Made by a program: the position numbers and the translations under genes. The notes beneath the pieces are model-generated. The model searched no databases and was not told the origin of the DNA. It worked only from the letters and a program-made list of their open reading frames with translations. A stretch of DNA of 64,000 nucleotides from Pardosa pseudoannulata (lineage: Eukaryota > Arthropoda > Arachnida > Araneae > Lycosidae): the NCBI GenBank assembly GCA_032207245.1, contig CM063506.1, forward strand, positions 12,772,439-12,836,438. The letters run 5' to 3'. Shown here piece by piece: positions 1 through 12,600 of this stretch; within the stretch, counting starts at the first letter, position 1; each line of letters starts with the position of its first letter.

Positions 1-262
1 TAATGTTTTTTTTTAACATAGAATATTCAATGCGTCATTGAAACAGTAATCTAAATCTAAAGTTATACTACCAACAGATACAAAAAAAAAAAAGATAAAA
101 TGAAGATTGATTTTGCAAGTTTTTATGTGCAATGTTGTTTTTAATGTAATTATTAGCTTATTTCCCCTACAAACTGTAGGTTTAAACATTTTTAGTACTT
201 ATATACATATGTATGTATATACACTTTACAATTAAAGACAACATTACAATATTAAATTGATA

Positions 263-600
263 AATAAAGAAAACATTTTTTATCCCATGCCTCCGTCACA
301 TAAATTTATTTACAAAAAATAGAATATTGTATTTTCATTGCTAACATCAATGAAAATTATTTTAAATTGTTTAAATTGTCAAATTAATATTAATGAAATA
401 CCTAATTAATATTCTGATTTAAGCCTCAATTGTATTATGTACAAAATTATTTATTTTGTTATTTATTAATTATTAATTAATTTGTACAAAATCCAACCAA
501 TTTTTCTAGATTTTGCCATTTTTGCTGGTTTTTACCAAATTCTTTCCAGTTTTTGCCACTGTCCTGGCAAAAATAGCATTTTGCCAGCAAAATGACCAAC
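263..600 (-). repeat. Interspersed repeat, copy 1 (inverted)
   Basis: Its complement begins AGGGTTGGTCATTTTGC and runs through GCCAGGACAGTGGCAAAAAC and TTTTGTACATAATACAA. The + strand copy at 10008-10290 shares these blocks in the same order. No coding or transposase end is recognised. The family is unknown. Confidence 0.65.
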
Positions 601-1640
601 CCTACTTCTCTCTCTCTCTGAAATAGGGCTGCTTATCTTATGGTAGGAAATATATAAGTGAAAAGCTTAGGATAGAATAAAAATTGCAAGGCAAACTTCA
701 AAAATTGACTTTGTTTTCAATTTTTTTTAGAATTTTTTTTCTTTCATCGTGTACTCTAAATACTATCCTGAAAAGAATTTTCTTGTAATTAACTCAAAAT
801 TGTATTTGGAGTATTAGTACAGTTTAATGTTATAAAATGTTTTACAGTCTGAACATCAGTGTTTTTTTTTTAAATAATATATAGCATCTTTGTTTCAATG
901 GCTGCATGTGAATAGAATTATTTTGTTAATGGTATTATAAACATTTAAATGTAAATAAAATTGTCATCTTCCATTTTCCAAAATATATACTTGCTGTGTT
1001 TGTTACTGATTACTATTATAAAACTTTATACACATATATATCTGAATTTTATTTACTTTATTTTTAGTATATTTATTGATATTTTTTTTTCAAATGTCCA
1101 TTAATGTTTAGGATAAAAATCTAGGGATAAAAAAATGCAAGGCTTTTTCTTTCAACAGCCTGTGAGAAGAAATTATGGTATTAATCTTTCCCATTTCAGT
1201 TTTAAGTGAAAGATATTTATTGATAGATGTACAAATGTTTGTTTTATGAAAATAACTGGCATTAATTATTGGGAATTAGCCAATAAAGTTTACATTTCTA
1301 TGTATAAACATTGTCTGCGAACATGTACATGCTTAATACAAAGGTGACATTTCTCTGCATATAGTGATATTTAGTCCTCATATGTGTTTACTTCTGGTTT
1401 GAAGAGTTTATGCTCATATTTTTCCCAATCAAAATACTATTTTCAATGTGTTTTGTGGAAGTTTATTTATAATGTGGATATTCTATATTACGTTTGCAAA
1501 CCTGTATTTGACATTGAAAATAGTTTATTTCAAGCTGTTTCAGTTTGTATATACAATACTGAAAACATGCTTTATCAACTGTAAATGGTCACCGAATTCG
1601 CTGAAAGTAATGACTTCTTAGCAATTTTATAAAAATTTCA
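601..1640. other. AT-rich intron sequence, nothing recognised
   Basis: A CT-microsatellite trace near 606-619 and poly(T) runs only. The 66-codon frame at 1384-1584 has no protein-like features. Confidence 0.5.
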
Positions 1641-1644
1641 TCTC

Positions 1645-1820
1645 TGAATGATGGGTGAATGGTAGAATGCTGCTCTTTGGTACTGGAGCTTGTGGGTTTA
1701 AATCCTACTGATGGTATGGATGTTTGTAGCTATTTGGAATCTACTATAAACAGTAAGTCCCAGTCTCATTAGTCCTCGTGTAGCAAAACAATAGACCAAA
1801 CACTATAACCAAACCAAAAA
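1645..1820 (+). mobile_element. Old copy of the tRNA-headed SINE
   Basis: Shows the same order of blocks (GGTACTGGAGCTTGTGGG, TGGATGTTTGTAGC, GTAAGTCCCAGTCTCATTAG, CCAAACCAAA) with many substitutions, mostly CpG losses. No clear target duplication survives. Confidence 0.7.
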
Positions 1821-2007
1821 TTTCACTGTGGGTAATGAGTCATATATTAAAAATTTGTATCTGAGAAGGTTATACAAACTTGCTATTGATGGATGGGAAA
1901 TATTCTGGAAGCATAGAACTGATTTGCATAAGCAATTTGTTTGCTGAATATTTATTTTGAGTATATTGTATAAATAGTACCATTGACTTTGGATTCAGGA
2001 ATCAGAT

Positions 2008-2194
2008 ATAATAAGCTTATGCCGAACAATGGCAGATTGGTTAGTGTGCTGACCTTCGATATCGGAGTTCGTGGGTTCGAATGTCACTGTGGCATGGATG
2101 TTCATAGCCATTCAGAATCGGTTTTAAGTAGTAGGTCCCAGTTTCATTAGCCCTCGTGTTATAAAAAGTAGACCATACCATTCCAAACCAAACC
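2008..2194 (+). mobile_element. tRNA-headed SINE copy
   Basis: The head GCCGAACAATGGC.., B box GGTTCGAAT, the conserved body (TAGCCATTCAGAATCGG, GTAGGTCCCAGT) and the AAACCAAACC tail are all present. A direct repeat AGGAATCAGAT at 1997-2007 and 2195-2205 is the target duplication; about a dozen extra bases precede the tRNA-like head. Confidence 0.85.
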
Positions 2195-2205
2195 AGGAAT
2201 CAGAT

Positions 2206-2879
2206 TTGTAATTTATTATGCACAAATGTTTCTTCATTTTTATATTGGAGAAAATTTTATCACTATATTAGTATCAAATTGCCTTCCATTAATATATTTA
2301 TATATCTATTGTCCACTTCAGAAGATTCAAAATCGCATCACAAAAACATTCCAAAGCACTTCTTTTATATGTATTTATTCAGACAACACACAGTAGAATA
2401 TTTAAAGTATTACTTATATACATTAAGACATTGGAAACAAATTCTAAGAAGAAATTCAAATAATTTTAGGAATGTCACTGACTTGGAACAGACCCACACA
2501 CAATGCCCTCATGCTCTGTTCTCCCTCTCTCCCAAGTTCACAATCATAGCATCTGTTCTACTCGTAGAAGAGGCCAATCACTACACCTGCCTCCCCAACA
2601 TGATGGTTGTTGCTGCAGTCTGTAAGGTGACCTCCATTTACAGTATTAAATTCAACATAAATTATTTTCAATAACCAAATGTAGGCAAAATTAATAATAT
2701 TTAAATAATTTAATTTTTACGAAACATAAAAAAACTAAATATATTAACGACACAAAATAAACGGAACTAAAAATAATTACTCAAAACAAAAGAAATGAAC
2801 TGAGCATCTTATCATACTGGATCAGGGAAGTATGTTTTGATGGGTAACAGTTTCTCTCGTGAAATATCTTATTTTATAC
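2206..2879. other. Intron sequence with a chance 131-codon frame
   Basis: The frame 2279-2674 starts without ATG, matches no family I know and has no splice support. It is judged chance or an old repeat. Confidence 0.4.
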
Positions 2880-3350
2880 TTCTTCAGTCGCACATCTGCC
2901 CAGGGTGGGCTATGGTCTTCTGTAGAATCCAATTCTATGCTGCCCGCTTCTTGTACTGACTTCTCCAGTTTTTGACTTTGAGGACCTTCAGATCTATTTC
3001 AAGTTCCTCGATCTACCAGATTTGATGATCTTGGTCTTCCTCTTTTTCGGGCTCTAGTTGGTTTAGAGTTCAAAATCTTTTTGGGTGGTGCAATCATTTT
3101 CTGTTTGGATCAAATGTCTTTCCCATTTCAGTCTTTGAATTGAAATAAATTTTACTATCTCTGGCTCTGTGTACAATTTATAAATTTCCAAATTCATTCT
3201 TCTCCATGTACTTTTTATGCCTCCCAAAATATGTTACAGTGTATTTCTTTTAAAGACTGTTAATATTTTTTATCACTTTCAGTCATTGGCCACATTTCAG
3301 GTGCATAAGTAACTAAAGTTTTATAAAGTAGCAGTTTAGTTTTTCTGCTA
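2880..3350 (-). mobile_element. LINE relic, 3' end of reverse-transcriptase ORF
   Basis: The - strand conceptual frames give LLYKTLVTYAPEMWPMTESD, then KKILNSKPTRARKRGRPRSS and QSQKLEKSVQEAGSIE. These match the pattern of the C-terminal reverse-transcriptase region of RTE/craniofacial-type LINEs (LTYGSE.W, NSKP..R.RGRP). Several stops show it is long dead. It lies just upstream of ATPsynD exon A, in the preceding intron. Confidence 0.7.
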
Positions 3351-3506
3351 ATTAGACTAGATTATAAATATTTGCATATTCCATAGAAGCATTTATTGAC
3401 AGCAGTAACTCTGTAATGTATTTCTGATGTTATATCATTAACAGCATTCTTATTTTGTACTTAAAGTAGTTTATATGTTTATTACAATTGTATTTCATAT
3501 TTGCAG

Positions 3507-3603
3507 TTTGATGAGTCTACCTGAAAAAGCCCCTACTATTGATTTTGCTGCTTATCGTAATAGACTCCCAAATGCTGCTATGGTAAATGAATTTGAAAAA
3601 CAG
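3507..3603 (+). CDS. ATPsynD: ATPsynD exon A (internal)
   Basis: The acceptor is the AG of TATTTGCAG at 3505-3506 and the donor is CAG|GTAAAT at 3604. The first base ends a split codon; the exon then reads LMSLPEKAPTIDFAAYRNRL and on to NEFEKQ. The ATG at 3511 is internal, because homologues have a further N-terminal segment before this point. Confidence 0.9.
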
Positions 3604-6600
3604 GTAAATTCATATATTTGAGTAGACATATTTAAACCCATTGGTTTAATTTTTTCCCCAATGTTTTTACAAAAATACCCGTTCTTTTGAGGAAATATTT
3701 TGTTGATAATTGTAGCTATAAATTCTAATGTTTATTATTTATTTTATAGAAAATTTTCTAATGACTATGTAAATATTTTCTTTATTGTTGGTTCATGTTT
3801 TATTTTCATTGAACAAGATTGTTTAGTAATTATATTACTTTTGCAGAATTATAATGTAGAAAAGGAGTGGGTGCTAAATATGGATTAGGTCTATAATAAA
3901 CAGAAGCAGTGCAACAAAAATGCTTCTCAACTGTTAAATATATGCAATGATAAATATATAAACTGGAAAAAAAAAAGTCAATTTAAAGTCACAAAACAAT
4001 AAAATGAAAGCTATTATTGATCTTGCTTTATTTTTTCTTTAATATGTAAAAATGTTTTTGGATTTTAAATAAAATTACTTGAAATTAGAAAAGAAAGAAT
4101 CAAAACTGTGCCCACAGAAGGTGATATGTCACATCAGTAGTTGTAGCTGTTATGTTTTACCATTTATACACATTATTTGAAGGTCTCATCACATTTAAAG
4201 TAAAGGACATTATAACATAAATTACATCATAACTTGATAAATTTTATATTCAAATATTTTGTTTTAATTTTTTAACAATTATTACTCTGTTCTTTGTTAA
4301 AAATAATTTTTATAAAATTCTTGTCTATATAAAGACATTTTCAAAGTTTGGAGGAAATATAGAGCTTATGAAACTCTTACCTGTTTAAGATTTTATAAAT
4401 TGTTGATTTGCAATACTTAAGTTATATTTCCCACTTTTTTGAAGTGAAACTTAAATTAGTAGAGGAGAATTAGTGAAAAAAAGAAATTGTAATTATCCAA
4501 AAGGACTTCTATTATCATTAGGAAAAGGGAAAAGAAGCAGGGGGAAAATGTGAGGCCATAACATACCGAGAACAATTAATATGTAGACTAAATAAACTAA
4601 GATAATTATACAGTTGTACTTTAATAATCTGACTAAACATTTTAGAGCTATATACTGAATGCAAAACTGGTATACTATTTATGTGTTTAGATTATGCATT
4701 AATTTTGCATATTTTGTATAGTATATTGAATGTTTATTTTGTCTTCTAAATTGTAATACAAAAATTATTTTGGACTATATTTTATGCTTTTACAAACATT
4801 AAATTATAACATTTCATAATAAGCATACAGTGTTGTTGTCAACTTTAAGCACCAGATCTCTCTAATAACACCTTGTTGCAGCAATACTTCGTAGCACTTC
4901 CAACTAAACATGTGACAAACTTTGTCATCACTAGACTTCATAATAGCTTTTTAAATTTTAATGTTTTTCTCAGTTTATGAAAGATGTATCCAATTAAATA
5001 CAAACTAGTGGCGACATGAAGTATTAGTTTCAATGTCTACAGTAATCTTTGCTCAGACTTGCTGGTAACTTCCTTTTTTACTTTATGTAGAAAGTTAAAT
5101 ATATGTAAAAAATTTATTAATCGATAATTTATCATTTGAAATTTTATTTTAACCATAAAATATTATAATTTCTTCTTTTTATTATACCATAGTAACATGA
5201 TTTTCAAGACATATTTTTATAGAACATATTTTTTAAAGATGCAGTTGTTTTAGATGTTTTCCTAATGGTTAAAGTAATTTTTTGTCCAATTAGTTTTTTC
5301 TGTGTATTTTTTACAGCATTTAAAAAATAGACCTCATATAAAAGTAATAATAAAAGATGTAATTGATATTTTAGTGTAAGATTGTGAGAAGTATGCTATA
5401 CTTTTAATTTTTTTTTGCTTTGTGTTAGCTACATTTATTAATTTTTTTTTTCATTTCTAGTATAATAGTTTGAAAGTTCCATATCCTGCTGATAAAGTTT
5501 CCTCTCTTATTGATCAACAAGAGAAGCAAGTGGTACGTTTCTAAGATATGTTTATTTAGTTTGTTTTGCTTATTAAATTTATTTTTAATTTGTTTTTGTA
5601 ATTTTTTAATTGGTATATATTTAAATACCTTTATTTTGTCTAATCCATTTAATTCAAATTTTTTATTTACAAATATGAGATTTAAAAAAGTTGTTTCTTT
5701 TATTGGTAATTTTGTGGTTAAAAGAAAAATATAGTTTTCATATACTCAGTCTATCTTTGATATATACCCTCACATTGTTTCTTTCTGCCTTTAATTTGCT
5801 TTTCTGATATCAGTTTCAAAAGTTAAAGAACATTGATGTTACTAGTTATTCAAAATTCATAATACAACTTATGTAAATTCTACACTATAAAAGTATAAAT
5901 GATTTGTAAGATTATTTCATGCTTTTATTGGAGTTGTGTCATCCTAAATGTAGATTCTTATCAATAAATTAATATAGTTTGAGAATTCATTCTCGCAACT
6001 CTTGTGGGTGTTTTTTATTTGAGGGGGGGGAATATTTTACTTCAGTGCCTGGTTATAGTTTAATCTAATGTTTATTGTATCAGAAAATAGACTTATCATA
6101 AATAAAATTTATGATTTTGAAATTTGATATTCAAGATTTAAAAATCCAATTCTAAGAAGACTAATTTGTTTAAGATCTAAAAGATCAAAAAAGTTTTGTA
6201 AGTTTTTCCTTTTAATTGCTAAAATTAAAGCAGTCACTGAAATTTATTAAATCTAATATTAGTAACATGCAGTTATTTTTTATGCTAAATTTACTTTTTT
6301 TTTGTTCCAGGTTTTTGACTACAAATGATACAAATTTCTGTGTTTTTTACTTAAACATAATCACCCCTGGATTCCAATTGAGATTTCATTTGTAGCAATT
6401 GTCATTGAAAACAAAATATCAATAAATTTAGTTTAAAACTCGATTTTTTTATCAGCTGATGCAGAAGTATCCCCATTTAAAAAAAAAAAAAATCTGTATA
6501 GAGCTCTCTGCCTCTAAGCTAAAATCATCTGCTGATTTTATCTATTGTATGGATTTTTGCTTGAGAAATATATGCCGTATAAACATGCACTTGATTCCTA

Positions 6601-9600
6601 TTGCCAGATAATTAGCATTTATTTATCTATTTTGAGTAAGTAAATCCTTATCAAAACCAGTCACTTAACATTTTTAAATAATTAAATTTCTTCCAGCAAA
6701 AAATATAAATGAAAACTAACAGGTTAATCATAAGCAAGTAGATGCCTTTTTTAATCTGTTCAATTCTTAAGTGGCTGTCTGACTTGCTTCATGTAGAGAT
6801 GAGCAAAATCGAATATAAGAACCAATGTATTCAGTTTCTAGCCTGTATTAATATTCTGGGAGGCAGGTGAGAGAGAGGTTTGGAATCGGAAAGAAAAATT
6901 CCCCCTCTCCTATGGTTGATATAAATTGCGGGAATTCTTTAGCAATGTATAGCAAATGCCTTAAGACCATATATGTAGAGGACTCATTACACAGTATCAG
7001 CCAAGAAGTATATAAATTTTTTTTTTGCAGCAAGAGTTGTAGCAATAGCCATACATTAAAAATGTTTATTTTTTAAAAAAAGCTATCACTGTTTTGCAAT
7101 TAATATTTCTGTTAATTTTTCCTTCTGAAAATTCTGAATTTATTGTTGAAGTTTGCTCAAGATCAAATAGTATAAAATCTAAAAATTCTCATAAAATTTT
7201 AAATATTTTAAAGTAGTTTTTTATTAAGTAATTAATAGTTCATTACATGTTGTCTTAAATTGATTATTTGAATATGAAATAGGATTTTAAAAACATCTTT
7301 AATTTCAACTTTTTATTTCAGTCTGAATGTACTAGCATATAGCCTGTCATATGACAGGATCAGTAAAATTTTTAATTTTCCAGAATTGTAAAGGTACCCT
7401 ATGAGGCAGGTAAAAAAAATGGTTTGTGTTTTGGCTGAGAATTATCGTTCTACAAAAATAATCGATTAAAATTATCACTTATGTACCTAATCTATTTATC
7501 AAGCCAAATCTAAAAATTTAGGCAATATCTAAGTTTAGGGATAAAACGTATGGAAATCATGCAGAAGATATTTAAATAATCTAAAAGAAATGATTAAATG
7601 AGATAGTTAAAGGAATGGCATCATTATGCGAAAAAATTGTTATTTTTACCTATTTATTATGTGATAAATTGATAAATTTAATAGCCTGCTCCTAAAATAG
7701 GGCTTGATATAATGGCATTAAATGCTCGAAAAGGGGGATGGGGTGAATTTTGAACGTTTTAAAGATGACAGTATTTTTCACTGTGATACGACGCTTATTT
7801 ATACCAATTTATTTTAGAATCGGATCTATAGTTTAGGAAAAAAAACTTTACTTGCTTTGAATTTTGATAACCTTAACTCATCAAAAATCCAATATGGATG
7901 CTCTATCCATACCACGTCCAACCGCTTCATAAATTCGAGGTCAGATACAGATAACTTAGTCTATTATTACAATACGAAAAGAAAGTTTAAGTCACAAAAA
8001 GTTGAAAAAAATAATAAACATTTATTTTAAAAGTAATAAAACAACTTTAGGAATAAGAATTTAAAAGAAAAAGCAGAAAATATTAAATTAGACATTTAGA
8101 AAAATTTGGCTGAGTCGGGGACAGAACCGTCAAACTGAGAAGTACGATGATCAAATGATCAGACCCTCTACCGAACGTGCTAGGCCTACACTCAATGAAG
8201 GAACTAATTAGAGTATATGAGAGTCGAGTAAACATAGTCCAGTTTTAATATTACGCTCCGCCCTCGCTGCTCTCTTATTCTATACTAAATTCATACCAAG
8301 AATGAATTGAAATAATAGCATTAAATGCTCGAAAAGGGGGGATGAGGTGGATTTCGAACTCACTTTGTATTTTGCGAACCCTAACTCATAAAAAATCCAA
8401 TATGGATGCCTGTATCCATTCCAGGTATAACCGCTTCATAAATTTGCGGATAGACAACTTAGGCTATTATTATATAGGGGATTATAAACTTGTACTTTAT
8501 TACATGTTACTGTATAAATTTAGTTATTAAACTCTAAAATGTAATTACCATATTCTTAAATAGGCACATTGTTATTTATACTTATTTATTTTATATCTGT
8601 AAAGAATAAGATAATATCTATTCTTGCTTACTAGAAGTAATATGTTTATATTTATGAGATAGTTTAAAATAGTAAAAGTATTGGGTATTAATTTTATTCT
8701 AATTTATTAAATAGTATATGAATCTTTTTGTAATTATCATAACGTTTAATTTTCTGGCATTTGATTTCAGGATCTGAAACTCGAAAAATTGAAGGAACTT
8801 GTAGATCTCCATTGCCAAGTTGCTGAAAAGGAGGTAAATACTTACCTTAAATTTTTGAACAGTTATGTAGTTTTACTCATCATTTCTCCGTGCTTTGGCT
8901 TAGTGTTCTTTTTTTATATGAAAACTTAAGTTTTAAAGTTAGATTTCTCTTCATCATAGAAATTCTTTATGTTTTGTTTTCTTTAAATATTTGACTAGAA
9001 ATAGTTTTATGAAATTGGTTTTACAAAAATTGTTTGAATATTTGTCTTAGTCTTATGTGAAGAGATATACAGCATTAACTAATAGTCTTCTGTTCAAATT
9101 TCCTTCACTGAATAATGGCTGAATAGATAAATCACTGCCTTTTCAGTAAGAAAATTCATGGGTTTCAAATGTTAAAGAATAAAAATTTTCATGTATAGAT
9201 GGATAGCTGCTAATTAGAATTTTTATTTATTTTTAAATAATGTAATCCTGTAATAAAATGAAAATTTTTATATCACATTTCTAGCAAGGATATTTGTAGT
9301 CATTTAACTACAAACTTTAACCCCTTCCAGGTTCATTTTATTTGGGGATTATAGGTAAAAAAAATGTCAATTTTTTATGCTTATTTTTATACATACATAG
9401 CTTTTTTAACATAATGGCATCATAAAAAATTTTCTAAAATTTAGTGTAAAAAAATCAATTTAAATAAATGAGTAATTTACTTGTATAGTTGGCTTTCTGT
9501 ACAACAGATATCATTAGAGTCAGTTCACACTAACTATAAATATAAAGCTCAGAATACCTAGCTTTTATCTTTAATTAAATTTTATTTATATCCTATGCAT

Positions 9601-12600
9601 TTACATAAAGGATTATGAAATTATTAATCAAAATTTGGCCGTGTATGATACAATCAAAAACACGGTACTGCACAGAGTCCAACATCGCAATCTGGACAGT
9701 AGAACCTTGTTTATCTCCTTACCTTCTTCCCTCTACTATCTCTCTTTGAGAAGCAAATAATCTAGTTGCCAGAAAAGTGAACAAAAGCATTCAAAACCAT
9801 AAAAAGCACATGTGAAATAATTCAGGAAAGACTGATTGCACAGTGTAAAATTTCACAGTGCCTGAGCTACACTCGGGATGAGCCAGGGTGGTACATTTCG
9901 CCTGCCTGAGTTCAGCACGGGAAAAACCAAGAAGGGGTTAAGCAGTATCTCCTGGTCTTACAAGGTAGTGACTGTTACATTAACATTATAAAGCGGTAGT
10001 TACTAGGGTTGGTCATTTTGCAGGCACAGTGGTATTTTTGCCAGAACATTGGCAAAAACTAGTAAAAATGGCAAAAGCTAAAAGTAGCTGGATTTAAAAA
10101 ATGTATAGAAAAATAATTTTGTACATAATACAAGTCAGACTTAAATTAGAATGTCAGTTAGATGTTTCATTAATATTGGGTAATCAAAACAATTTAAAAT
10201 AATTTACATTTGATGTTTACAATCAAAATACAAGTATAAACATAATCTGTATTGGTGTTTAAAATTAAGGTTACAAACATAAAAAATGAGATATTTGAGA
10301 TATATGGGTTTATGAAAATTTGTTATATTAATATCATGTTGTAAGGCAGGAAATGGTTATAGAAAAGTTTGCATAAGAGTTTAGTGTAGGCTGATATACA
10401 AATAGAGCAGCACAGGCCAAAATAGGATATATTGTAACTGTTTATTGCTTCATCTAATATGAAATGTGGCCAAGATGGGTGAGTGGGTACAGAGCTTTTT
10501 TTAGTTACCAGAGTTTGTGGGTTTGAGCCCCTCTGCTGGCATGGCTGTTTGTAGCCTTTCAGAATTGGCTTTAAGTCATAGGTCCATTAGTCCTCATATA
10601 TCAAAACAGCATATTGTAGTGCTAAAGACCAAATTAAGTGGATCCAAGATAAACAGGCTGTCTTGTGAAACAGCATGAGGGAAACACACACAAACATTGC
10701 TGGTCTTTGTGCCTAAAGATTCCTCTCAATTAGTCATTAATACAGTTTGTTTTTATCTGCTGATCCTCATATCTCTAGTGCCATGCATTTAAAGTCCACA
10801 TATTGATACTCCAAAGGTATTATAAGTTTTAGATGACCTTGTTTAGTCCTTTGTGCTAATGCTCATTGTTTGAAACTGTTACCATAATTTGGAGACTGAC
10901 TTAAGCTGAACATAACTTTAACTGAAACATAAGAATTGTTTAATAGTTTAAACCAAAGCCAGTGAATTAGTTCATTGTTATTTACTCTCCACTTGTTTGG
11001 TAATCATATTATTCACTGAAAAACATACAAACTTATTTGCATTTAGACATAGATTACTGTCTCAATGATACATTATATATTGTTAGTTAAAAAGCATTAA
11101 AGTTATATAGTATTAGATTAGAGTTAAAATTAGTAAAAATGAAAATAGATGCATCTTTTTGAATAAAACATATCTTTTTCTTTTTGTCCCACTGGCAAAA
11201 AGTGGTAGGAATCTATTTTTACAGGATAGTTTTTAATGGTTTTTTTTCCATCTTTAGCATAAGCATGCTAGCCGTAGTTATTGTGTTACATGTTCGTAAT
11301 TAGTCTTTTCTTTTTTAAAAAAAATGAAATAGTTCTGCATTTTTTATATATGGTTAGGTTTAGTTTAAAGCAGTACTTATGGTCTACTCTTTTGCTGCAT
11401 TTGGGCTAATGAGACAATAATTTATTGTTTAAAGCTTATTCCAAACAGCTATGAACATTTATACCACTAATGGGATTCGAACCTACAAAGTCTGGTACCA
11501 AAGCACAGTATTTTGATTTATAAATTAAGTTGTCTTAAAGGGATATCTGTCCTAAATTAGAGTGCTTAGTAAATTTTACTGATTTCAGTTATAATTTTTA
11601 AAAAATTAAGTTTGTAGTATCTTTATCTTGGTAATTTATTCAATTAATATTATATTCCATGCTAAATGTGGCATGGGAGTTTGTGTTCAACCTCTCACTA
11701 CTGACATTATGATCATAGCTATTCGTAATCCCCTTTAAGCAGAAGGTCTGGTCTCATTTGCCAACATATCTATCCAAACCAAACCAATCCATGCTAAAAT
11801 GTTCTTTCTTGTTTATCATCCTTGAATGATACAGAATTGAACATTTGTATGAAATTGATTAATAAAATTTATGTATATTTTCTTTTTATATTATACAAGG
11901 GGTGATTAAAAAAAAAGGTTACAAGGAGAATAAAGAAATATTTATTAACAAAAGACAAAATACATAAGGGAATTAAGAGGCATACATGCCTATCACTTTT
12001 TGACATAATCACCAAGTTTATTTAGGCATTTATGAGAGTGCAGAAGCAACTTGTTTAACTGTCTTGGTAGAAATCAGGTCCCTGTCCATTGAGCCAGGTC
12101 TCGGTGGATGTTTTCACAGCACTGTCTGAAGAGAATCGACTGCCGGATAAGTGCTCCTTCAACTTCGGAAACAGGAAATAGTCACTGGGTGCCAAATCTG
12201 GGCTGTATGGGGTGTGACTCCAGATTTCACACCTGAACAATCAGAACAATTCCTGCATTGCAAGACTTGGCTCAATGGACAGGGACCTGATTTCTACCAA
12301 GACAGGTTAAACAAGTTACTTCTGCATTCTGATATATGCCTAAATAGACTTTGTGATTATGTTGAAAAGTGATAAGCATGTATGCCTCTTAATTCCCTTT
12401 TGTATTTTCTGTCTATTGTTAATAAATATATCTTTATTCGACTTGTAACCTTTTTTTTATCACCCCTCGTATATTGTTTTAATTCTTATTCAATTAATAC
12501 TTTATTACTGTTCTTTTTTTTCTTACTTTTTTCTCTTCTACAATTTTTATTCATAAAATTATGTTTCTCTTTTAAGATCCAGTGGTATAAGAATATGATA

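Noticed and set aside
2279..2674. A 131-codon protein-coding gene
   Set aside because: No ATG, no family resemblance and no splice support; it lies in intron sequence between a SINE and a LINE relic.
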